Assembly: GCA_050049805.1 (NCBI GenBank)
Contig: JASFVN010000026.1
Location: forward strand, 1-28,353
Direction of reading: 5' to 3'
DNA from: JABDNZ01 sp050049805
GTDB taxonomy: Bacteria; Gemmatimonadota; Gemmatimonadetes; Longimicrobiales; Gaopeijiaceae
Length of the DNA: 28,353 nucleotides
Part shown: piece after piece, positions 1-7,050 of the stretch
Layout: each line of letters starts with the position of its first letter
Position numbering within the stretch: the stretch's first letter is position 1
The notes under the pieces: generated by a model
Told to the model about the DNA's origin: nothing
Databases searched by the model: none
The model's input: the letters and a program-made list of their open reading frames with translations, nothing else
Translations under genes and position numbers: made by a program

Positions 1-2
1 GC

Positions 3-1112
3 CATTACGATGTACAGCCCCCGGAGCCCCTGGACCTCTGGGTCTCACCTGCCTTCGAGCCCACCGTTCGGGAGGGCAACCTTTTTGCCCGGGGCGCCTC
101 CGACAACAAAGGTCAGCTCTTCCTCCACATCAAGGCCTTGGAGGCTCAGCTTCAGGGCTCCGGCGGGTTGCCCGTGAACGTGGTGGTGGTGGCCGAGGGA
201 GAGGAAGAGATCGGATCCCCGAACCTGGTTCCTTTCGTAGAATCGAATCGAGACCGGTTGGCCTGCGATGCAGTGGTGATCTCCGACTCCTCCATGTTCG
301 CCCAGGGGCTTCCCTCTCTTCTCTTTTCTCTCCGAGGGCTGGCGTATTTCGAGATCCATGTGCAGGGACCGGCTGGGGACCTGCACTCGGGCACCTACGG
401 GGGAGCCGTAGTGAACCCCGGAAACGTCCTGGCCAGGATCGTGGACTCCCTCAAAAGCGAAGACGGCAGCGTCGCCATTCCGGGCTTTTACGATGACGTC
501 ATGGATTGGGATGAGGCGACCCGGGAGGCCATCCGCGCCCTGCCCTTCGATCTCTCCGAGTTCATGGACGAAGTAGGAGCGCCTGGACTGAACGGTGAGG
601 CCGGCTTCAGTCTTCTGGAGCGCCTCTGGATCCGCCCGACCTGCGATGTGAACGGGATCTTGTGCGGGTATACCGGTGAAGGGGCGAAGACGGTGCTTCC
701 AGCCAATGCCATGGCGAAGGTGAGCTTCCGCCTGGTTCCCAACCAGGACCCAGTTCGGGTTGGTGAGCTACTCCGTGCCCACATTGCTCGAGTGGCTCCA
801 CCGGAGGTCGACGTATCAGTGGAGGAGCTTCACGGCGGGCGCCCATGGAAGGCGGAACTGGAAGGGCGCTACTTCGAGGCGGCACGGTCGGCCCTGGGAG
901 AAGCCTTCGGAACCGAGCCGGTCCTGACCGGAGAGGGAGGCTCCATTCCCATCGTGGTCGATTTTCAGGAGATTCTGGAAGCGCCTGTCCTCCTCATGGG
1001 CTTCGCCCCGCCGGGAGCCAACATGCACGCTCCCAACGAGTGGATTCCTTTGGAAAACTTCGAGAAGGGTATCCGGGCTGTAGCGCAGTTCTACGCGGAG
1101 CTGGAAGGCTAA
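3..1112 (+). CDS. M20 family metallodipeptidase, 5' truncated by window edge
   Basis: The reading frame is open from the first bases of the window, so the true start lies upstream; 369 residues are visible against about 455-475 for this family, and roughly 85-90 N-terminal residues are missing. Visible M20 metal and catalytic residues are HYD at fragment residues 1-3, the bridging Asp in ASDNKG (residue 34), the catalytic and metal Glu pair in EGEEEIGS (residues 65-72), an Asp in ISDSS (about 95) and the C-terminal His in ANMHAPNEW (342). The lid or dimerisation domain lies between about residues 110 and 290. The family cleaves dipeptides or short peptides with two metal ions, mostly in the cytoplasm (CNDP-like, PepV/DapE relatives). 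Substrate specificity cannot be read from the sequence. It converges on trpE, and the two stop codons overlap in the tetranucleotide at 1109-1112. Confidence 0.93.
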   Translation, partial: HYDVQPPEPLDLWVSPAFEPTVREGNLFARGASDNKGQLFLHIKALEAQLQGSGGLPVNVVVVAEGEEEIGSPNLVPFVESNRDRLACDAVVISDSSMFAQGLPSLLFSLRGLAYFEIHVQGPAGDLHSGTYGGAVVNPGNVLARIVDSLKSEDGSVAIPGFYDDVMDWDEATREAIRALPFDLSEFMDEVGAPGLNGEAGFSLLERLWIRPTCDVNGILCGYTGEGAKTVLPANAMAKVSFRLVPNQDPVRVGELLRAHIARVAPPEVDVSVEELHGGRPWKAELEGRYFEAARSALGEAFGTEPVLTGEGGSIPIVVDFQEILEAPVLLMGFAPPGANMHAPNEWIPLENFEKGIRAVAQFYAELEG

Positions 1113-2611
1113 GTACCCGAATCCTGGGCCATGGAGCCTGCCCTGAGGAGGGCTCGAGCCTTGTTGAGGGTCTCCTCGTACTCCCGGGCTGGATCCGAGT
1201 CGGCCACGATGCCGGCTCCTGCCTGAACGAAGGCCCGATCCCCAGCCAGGACCACGGTCCGAATGGTGATGGCCGTGTCCATGTTCATTCCGCCGAAGCT
1301 GAAATAGCCGACGGCCCCGGCGTAAGGACCCCGCTTGACCGATTCCAGCTCGTCGATGATCTCCATGGCCCTGACCTTGGGCGCTCCCGAGACCGTACCG
1401 GCCGGGAAGCAGGCTTTGAAGACATCCATGGCGGAGAGGCCGTCCTTGAGCTCCCCCTCCACCTGGCTCACCAGATGCATGACGTGGGAGTAGCGTTCCA
1501 CAACCATGAGATCCGGAACATGAACGGATCCGAAACGGGCCACTCGGCCCACATCGTTCCGCCCCAGGTCCACCAGCATTCGGTGCTCCGCCAGCTCTTT
1601 CTCGTCCTCCGCCAGCTCCTCTGCCAGGGCCCTATCCTCCTCCGGCGACACACCCCTGGGTCGGGTGCCTGCAATGGGCCTCACCGTCACCGTCCCGTCC
1701 TCTACCCGAACCAGGACCTCCGGTGAGGTTCCCACCAGCTTCACACCGTCCAACTCCAGAAAGTAGAGGTAAGGCGAAGGGTTCACCGTCCTCAACACGC
1801 GATAGAGATCGAAGGCTCGCCCGGTGAACGGCATCCCCAACCGCTGACTCAGGACCACCTGAAAGGCATCGCCCGCCCGGATATACTCCCGGATCCTCTC
1901 CACCCCGCTCTCGAATTCCTCACGGGTCATGCTGCTGGAAAAAGGGGGATCTTCTTCCGGCTCGGGTTTCAGCTCCAAGGCAGAAAGGCCGGGCCCACCC
2001 TCCAGCCTTTCCACCATCTCCTGCGCCCTCCGACCTGCATCGGTGTACCGGGAGCGGAGCTCCTCCTCTGAAAGCCCTTCCTCCACGGGGACTGCCGCCA
2101 CCGCAAGCCCCCGGCCCAGAAGATTGTCGATGGCCAGAACAAGATCGGTGAACAGGAATATCCCGTCCGGCACTTCCAGGTCGTCTGCGGGAGGATCTGG
2201 AAGATGTTCGATATGCCTGACCACGTCGTATCCGAAGAAACCCACCGCTCCGCCCCAGAAACGGGGCAACCCCTCCACCCGGGCAGGCTTCCGGGCACGG
2301 AGCCTCCGGTCCAGGTCCTCCAGGGGATTTTCGGATTCCACCTCTTCCCACCCGCGCTCCGGGCCCCAAAGGCTTATCTTCCCACTCTTCAGGCGCCAGG
2401 CTTCTCGGGGCTGGCTTCCCAAGAAGGAGTATCGGGCCCATTGTTCTCCGCCGACCACGGACTCCAGAAGGAATCCGAATGGAGGCCGATACAGTTTTTC
2501 GTAGGCCGTGACCGCCGTGTCTGTGTCGAAGAGGAACTCTCTCCACACCGGCACGATTCCCGCTTGGCGAGAGAGAGTGGAGAAATCGGTAAAGGAAGGG
2601 TATAGTCGCAT
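1109..2611 (-). CDS. trpE: Anthranilate synthase component I
   Basis: Converts chorismate plus ammonia or glutamine-derived ammonia to anthranilate, the first committed step of tryptophan synthesis, normally together with TrpG. I start it at the ATG at 2611 (500 residues): the open frame extends to 2812, but that would overlap the divergent hydantoinase gene and adds a Ser/Thr-rich leader unlike the family. Visible are the tryptophan-binding LLES motif (residues 48-51), PIAGTRPRG (312-320), LVDLGRND (346-353), GTVSGAPKVRA (405-415) and GAGIVADS (465-472). All chorismate-binding motifs look intact, so it should be active. LLES favours TrpE over PabB. No trpG, trpD or other trp gene is in the window; the upstream neighbour is divergent and the downstream one convergent, so this is a single-gene unit here. 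No convincing Shine-Dalgarno sequence precedes the chosen ATG. Confidence 0.94.
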   Translation of the reverse strand: MRLYPSFTDFSTLSRQAGIVPVWREFLFDTDTAVTAYEKLYRPPFGFLLESVVGGEQWARYSFLGSQPREAWRLKSGKISLWGPERGWEEVESENPLEDLDRRLRARKPARVEGLPRFWGGAVGFFGYDVVRHIEHLPDPPADDLEVPDGIFLFTDLVLAIDNLLGRGLAVAAVPVEEGLSEEELRSRYTDAGRRAQEMVERLEGGPGLSALELKPEPEEDPPFSSSMTREEFESGVERIREYIRAGDAFQVVLSQRLGMPFTGRAFDLYRVLRTVNPSPYLYFLELDGVKLVGTSPEVLVRVEDGTVTVRPIAGTRPRGVSPEEDRALAEELAEDEKELAEHRMLVDLGRNDVGRVARFGSVHVPDLMVVERYSHVMHLVSQVEGELKDGLSAMDVFKACFPAGTVSGAPKVRAMEIIDELESVKRGPYAGAVGYFSFGGMNMDTAITIRTVVLAGDRAFVQAGAGIVADSDPAREYEETLNKARALLRAGSMAQDSGT

Positions 2612-2693
2612 GGATTCTGAGGTTACGGGGATAGCCAGGCCCAGCCTCCGGGCAGGTTCTCCAGGAAAATCAAACTGGCAGGAGCGAGGCTGA

Positions 2694-4679
2694 ATGTCCT
2701 CGGCTACCGCACATCCGTCAACCGCCGTGCTGGCTGTGGACACGGGAGGGACCTTCACGGATCTCCTGCTCCTGGCCGACGGTGTGCTCTCCACGCTCAA
2801 GGTTCCCTCCACCCCCGGAGACCCGGCCGATGCGGTCCTGGCCGGGTGTCGGCAGCTCCTGGGAGGCCCTCGGGCCTATCGGCTCCTCCACGGATCCACC
2901 GTGTCTACAAACGCTCTCCTCGAGCGCAAGGGCGCCCGGGTCGTCCTGGTCACCAACCGCGGCTTTGAGGATATCCTGGAGATCGGACGCCAGAATCGAC
3001 CTCAACTCTATGCCCTCGTGGGCCGGAGGCCCTCCCCCCTGGTATTCAGGGAGGACCGGATAGGAATCCGCGGAAGGGCGGGCGCCGATGGAGAAGAAAT
3101 CGAGGCCCTGGACCCCGCGGAGCTCGAGGCGCTTCCCGGGCAGGTCGAAGCGGCAGAGGCTCTGGCCGTGGTTCTACTGCACTCCTACGCCAATCCAGAT
3201 CATGAGGAAGCCGTGGCGGCGTCCCTGGAAGGACTGGGAATCCCTCTTTCGGTCTCCAGTCGGCTCCTGCCGGAGTACCGGGAATATGAGCGGACCTCCA
3301 CCACGGCAGTGAACGCATACGTTTCTCCCGTCATGTCCAGGTACCTGGGCAGGCTTCATCGGGAAAGCGGAGCCAGTCCGGTTCACATCATGGCCTCAAA
3401 CGGCGGAGCGGTTCCCGTGGACCGGGCCCGGCGCGAGCCCGTGCACACTGTCCTCTCCGGCCCTGCCGGCGGGGTGGTGGGGGCCCTGGCATGGGCGGAG
3501 CGAGCCGGCTTTCGAGACATCATCACCTTCGACATGGGGGGCACCTCCACCGACGTCTCACTCTGCCCGGGGAGACCTCTCCATACACGGGAGTTCGAGA
3601 TCGCAGGGCAGCCCGTGGCAGTACCGGTCATCGACATCCACACCGTGGGAGCCGGCGGTGGGTCCATGGCGAGGATTGATGCCGGGGGTGCCCTCAGGGT
3701 CGGGCCCGAGAGCGCCGGTGCCGACCCCGGGCCCATCGCCTACGGCCGTGGCGGTAGCCAACTGACCGTGACGGACGCCCACGTCTGGCTCAGGCGACTC
3801 CCGGTAGAAGCGTTCCTGGGTGGGACCGGGCGGCTGGATCGTGCCATCATCTCCGAACCACTCCAGCGACTGGCCGAGAGCCTCGGGAAGACTCTGGAGG
3901 ATGCGGCGGAGGGTGTGCTCTCCGTGGCGAACACCGCCATGGAAAGAGCACTGAGGGTCATCTCCGTGGAGCGAGGGTTCGACCCCGCCGACTTCGTCAT
4001 CGTTGCCTTTGGTGGCGCTGGCGCCCTTCACGTCACGGAGCTCGCCGACCGACTCGGAACAGGTAGAGCTCTCGTGCCGCCGGACCCGGGCCTCCTTTCC
4101 GCCTACGGCATGCTGGCTGCTTCCCCCACCCGGGAAATCTCCCGAACACTCCTGGTAGGTTCCGGAGACCCGGACCCGGAAGGTCAACTGGAGGAGGCCT
4201 TCCGTTCTCTGGAGGCACAAGCGGTGGAAGAGATGGTGGAGGAAGGGAATGACCGGGAATCCCTGACGATCCGTCATTGGGTGGATGCCCGCTACCGGGG
4301 TCAGAGTTTCGAGCTCCGCGTGCCCCGAGAGGGATGGGTCGACGCGTTCCACAGGGCCCACGAGGAACGGTACGGCTACTCCCGCCCCGGGTCGTCCGTG
4401 GAGGCAGTGACGCTCCGAGCAGTGGCTGAAGCCCCGCCTCTTCCCCTGGCGCCCACCCCCCTTTCCGAGGCCGATAACGACCCGCCGTTTGAAGTGGGCA
4501 CGGCATACTACGAAGGGAACGAGATCCGCCTCCGGAGAGTATGGCGTAAGGACCTGTTGAAGGGGCATTGCCTGGAAGGACCGGCCATCGTGCTGGAGTA
4601 CTCGTCAACAACCTGGCTACCCCCGGGGTGGCACCTGGAAGTGGATGCCTGGGGAAGCCTTCTTCTTTCTAGGGAGTAG
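2694..4679 (+). CDS. Hydantoinase/oxoprolinase family protein, HyuA-type subunit
   Basis: 661 residues, the usual length of the HyuA / 5-oxoprolinase N-terminal half / acetone carboxylase beta family, which uses ATP to activate amide or ketone substrates. The N-terminal ATPase-fold phosphate loop is DTGGTFTD (residues 16-23), followed by HGSTVSTNALLERKG (65-79), NAYVSPVM (206-213), SGPAGGVVGA (254-263), the second nucleotide motif FDMGGTSTDV (278-287) and the TVGAGGGS loop (316-323). The start at 2694 is supported by AGGAGCGAGG about eight bases upstream. The partner subunit HyuB, normally adjacent, is absent; instead the next gene begins three bases after the stop, using the AGGGAG that overlaps the end of this gene. 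The actual substrate (hydantoin, oxoproline, ketone) cannot be assigned. It is divergent from trpE across 82 bp. Confidence 0.9.
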   Translation: MSSATAHPSTAVLAVDTGGTFTDLLLLADGVLSTLKVPSTPGDPADAVLAGCRQLLGGPRAYRLLHGSTVSTNALLERKGARVVLVTNRGFEDILEIGRQNRPQLYALVGRRPSPLVFREDRIGIRGRAGADGEEIEALDPAELEALPGQVEAAEALAVVLLHSYANPDHEEAVAASLEGLGIPLSVSSRLLPEYREYERTSTTAVNAYVSPVMSRYLGRLHRESGASPVHIMASNGGAVPVDRARREPVHTVLSGPAGGVVGALAWAERAGFRDIITFDMGGTSTDVSLCPGRPLHTREFEIAGQPVAVPVIDIHTVGAGGGSMARIDAGGALRVGPESAGADPGPIAYGRGGSQLTVTDAHVWLRRLPVEAFLGGTGRLDRAIISEPLQRLAESLGKTLEDAAEGVLSVANTAMERALRVISVERGFDPADFVIVAFGGAGALHVTELADRLGTGRALVPPDPGLLSAYGMLAASPTREISRTLLVGSGDPDPEGQLEEAFRSLEAQAVEEMVEEGNDRESLTIRHWVDARYRGQSFELRVPREGWVDAFHRAHEERYGYSRPGSSVEAVTLRAVAEAPPLPLAPTPLSEADNDPPFEVGTAYYEGNEIRLRRVWRKDLLKGHCLEGPAIVLEYSSTTWLPPGWHLEVDAWGSLLLSRE

Positions 4680-4682
4680 AGC

Positions 4683-7001
4683 ATGGCGGGATCCGACGCT
4701 GACACCAGCCATGGAATTGGAGTCAGGCCCCCTTACCTGTGGGCCCTGGTGGCCACAGGCCTGGTCGCACTCCTCTATTCGGTCACTTTGGCGCCCACAA
4801 CGGCATTCTGGGACACAAGCGAGTACATCGCTACGGCTCACATCCTTGGAATCCCACACCCCCCTGGAAATCCGCTGTTCGTCGTGCTGGCCCGGGCCTG
4901 GGACATCCTCCTGACCCCTCTCGGCCTTTCGGTGGCGGTGAAGATCAACCTCTTCTCCGCCCTCATGAGTGCTCTGGCGCACGGCTTCTGGTTCCTGGTG
5001 ATCCACCATATCCTCCGCCACTTCACGGACGATCGCCGCATTCAGCTTCTGGGCGCGTTCATAGCCGTCCTGGTCAGCGCCACCGCTTTCACGGTTTGGA
5101 ACCAATCCAACGTCAACGAGAAGGTCTACACGGTTTCCCTCTTCACTATCGCGCTCCTCACGTGGTTGGCTTTTCACTGGAGGGAAAACCTGGGAAAGGG
5201 GAAGGACGACAACCTTCTCATCCTCATGGTCTTCATCCTCGCCCTGTCCGTGGGGAACCACCTGATGGCATTCCTTGCCGCTCCGGCCATGGGGATCTTC
5301 ATCCTTCTGGTCCACCCCAGGACCTTGCTGAACTGGAAGCTGTATCTGGCCGCAGTGGTTGCCACCTTCCTGGGCCTCTCCATTCACCTCTATCTCCCCC
5401 TCAGAGCCGGTCTGGGGCCAATTATCAATGAGGCCTCGCCCACATGTGACTCTCTGACAGGGGCCCTCACCAGTCTGGTCACCTGGGGTCAGGGGGGATG
5501 CGAGAATCTCTCTGATGCCCTGAGCCGCAAACAGTATGTCAAGCCGCCCCTGATTCCGAGGTTGGCACCCTTCCACCTCCAGTTCATGAACTATCTCCAG
5601 TATTTCGACTGGCAGTGGTCTCGGGTACTCCAGGGGACTCAGGTCCTCTTCTCGGTGGCCCGATTGCCCTTCACCCTCCTCTTCACGGGGTTGGGCGTCT
5701 ATGGAGCCGTGGAGCACTTCCGAAAGGACCGGGCAACCTGGTGGTATGTACTGACCCTTTTCGGAACCCTGTCCCTGGCTCTGATCTGGTACCTGAACTT
5801 CAAGTACGGGTACTCCATCCAGTCCCCCACGGGCGATCTATCGGCTCACGAAGTGAGAGAGCGTGACTACTTTTTCATTGTCAGCTTCTCGGTCTGGGGG
5901 CTCTGGGCCGGTTTGGGGATCGTCGCCCTCTGGCGGAGGCTCGGAGGCAGTTTGAACGAGAGGGTACGAGGAGCCCACGCGGTCCTGCTCATCGCCCTCA
6001 TTCCCCTGTTCTTGAACTGGCCCTGGGCCAGTCGTGCCGGAGACTACTCCGCCCGCGACTGGGCCTACAACCTCCTCATGAGCGTGGAGCCCTACGGCGT
6101 CCTCTTCACAAACGGGGACAACGATACCTTTCCCCTCTGGTACCTCCAGGAGGTGGAGGGCATCAGGCAGGACGTGACCGTCATCGTCACGTCGTATCTG
6201 AACATCGATTGGTACGCTCTCCAGCTGAAGGATCTCACATCTCCCTGTCGGGAGGGAGAGAGCTACGCCGACGATCCGACGAGGATCATCTGCCAGCGCC
6301 CGTATACACCGGAGGGGTCACCCGGCGCTGAGTATGTAGGGCCTGATGGAGCCGAGAGTGTCAGATCTTCCGGAAGGGTGCCCCTGGTCATGGAGAGATC
6401 TCCCCGGGCCCCGACCCGATCGATTCTCGACCTGGATGATGCCCTCATTCGCCAGGCCGCACAGCAACTTGTCCCCATCACTGAGAATGAGACTCTGGAG
6501 CTCGGTCCGGGTCTTTCCGCCCACTTGCCGGCCGGGATGTACATGGAACCATGGCATCGCTTCGCTCTCTACATCATTCGCAATTCCCTGGGGGACCGCC
6601 CCGTCTACTTCGCCTCCAGCGGGAATGCTGCCGCCCGTCTGGGCCTGGCCCAATATCTCATCCGCCAGGGCTTGGCTTTCAAGCTCCATGACACCCTTCC
6701 CGATCCCGAAGCCCTTGAGAGTGTGACCGAGCTCCCGCTTTCGACTTTCACCGGCGTGACGGGCACCTTCCTGGATCATCGTCGAACCGAGGCCCTCGCC
6801 AACGAGGTCTTCATGCACCGGGACGGCCTGCCCGACGAGTGGCCCCGATGGCCTTGGCGTGCCGTTCTGGGCATTCCCAGCTACTACTCCTGGGTCCACT
6901 ACGCCCTCTATGTGTCGGCGACGGAAGAAGAGGACGATGAGAACGCCGCTTACCACCTGGAGCGAGCGGAGGCCTGGGCCCGTTTGCGAGGGATTGGCTA
7001 G
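4683..7001 (+). CDS. DUF2723 membrane protein, TMEM260/GT117-like O-mannosyltransferase family
   Basis: 772 residues with a multi-helix N-terminal membrane region (about residues 18-460) and a soluble C-terminal part. The first periplasmic loop carries WDTSEY (residues 43-48), the acidic motif expected of GT-C-like glycosyltransferases, and HPPGNP (59-64). GDNDTFPLWYLQ near residue 478 is also typical of DUF2723 proteins. The family is related to protein O-mannosyltransferases and to vertebrate TMEM260; bacterial members are thought to transfer sugars from a lipid carrier, but few have been tested. It follows the HyuA-like gene by three bases and is probably translated by coupling, with AGGGAG six bases before the ATG at 4683. 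Why a hydantoinase subunit should be coupled to a glycosyltransferase is unclear; shared transcription may not mean shared function. Confidence 0.88.
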   Translation: MAGSDADTSHGIGVRPPYLWALVATGLVALLYSVTLAPTTAFWDTSEYIATAHILGIPHPPGNPLFVVLARAWDILLTPLGLSVAVKINLFSALMSALAHGFWFLVIHHILRHFTDDRRIQLLGAFIAVLVSATAFTVWNQSNVNEKVYTVSLFTIALLTWLAFHWRENLGKGKDDNLLILMVFILALSVGNHLMAFLAAPAMGIFILLVHPRTLLNWKLYLAAVVATFLGLSIHLYLPLRAGLGPIINEASPTCDSLTGALTSLVTWGQGGCENLSDALSRKQYVKPPLIPRLAPFHLQFMNYLQYFDWQWSRVLQGTQVLFSVARLPFTLLFTGLGVYGAVEHFRKDRATWWYVLTLFGTLSLALIWYLNFKYGYSIQSPTGDLSAHEVRERDYFFIVSFSVWGLWAGLGIVALWRRLGGSLNERVRGAHAVLLIALIPLFLNWPWASRAGDYSARDWAYNLLMSVEPYGVLFTNGDNDTFPLWYLQEVEGIRQDVTVIVTSYLNIDWYALQLKDLTSPCREGESYADDPTRIICQRPYTPEGSPGAEYVGPDGAESVRSSGRVPLVMERSPRAPTRSILDLDDALIRQAAQQLVPITENETLELGPGLSAHLPAGMYMEPWHRFALYIIRNSLGDRPVYFASSGNAAARLGLAQYLIRQGLAFKLHDTLPDPEALESVTELPLSTFTGVTGTFLDHRRTEALANEVFMHRDGLPDEWPRWPWRAVLGIPSYYSWVHYALYVSATEEEDDENAAYHLERAEAWARLRGIG

Positions 7002-7050
7002 AGGAGAAGGCGGGCTCGGGACGATGGTACCCTGATCTGTCAGCCAGCTC

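Noticed and set aside
2612..2812. Longer N-terminus for trpE, starting at 2812
   Set aside because: It would overlap the divergent HyuA-type gene by 119 bases and adds a low-complexity leader unlike TrpE; the family begins near the ATG at 2611.
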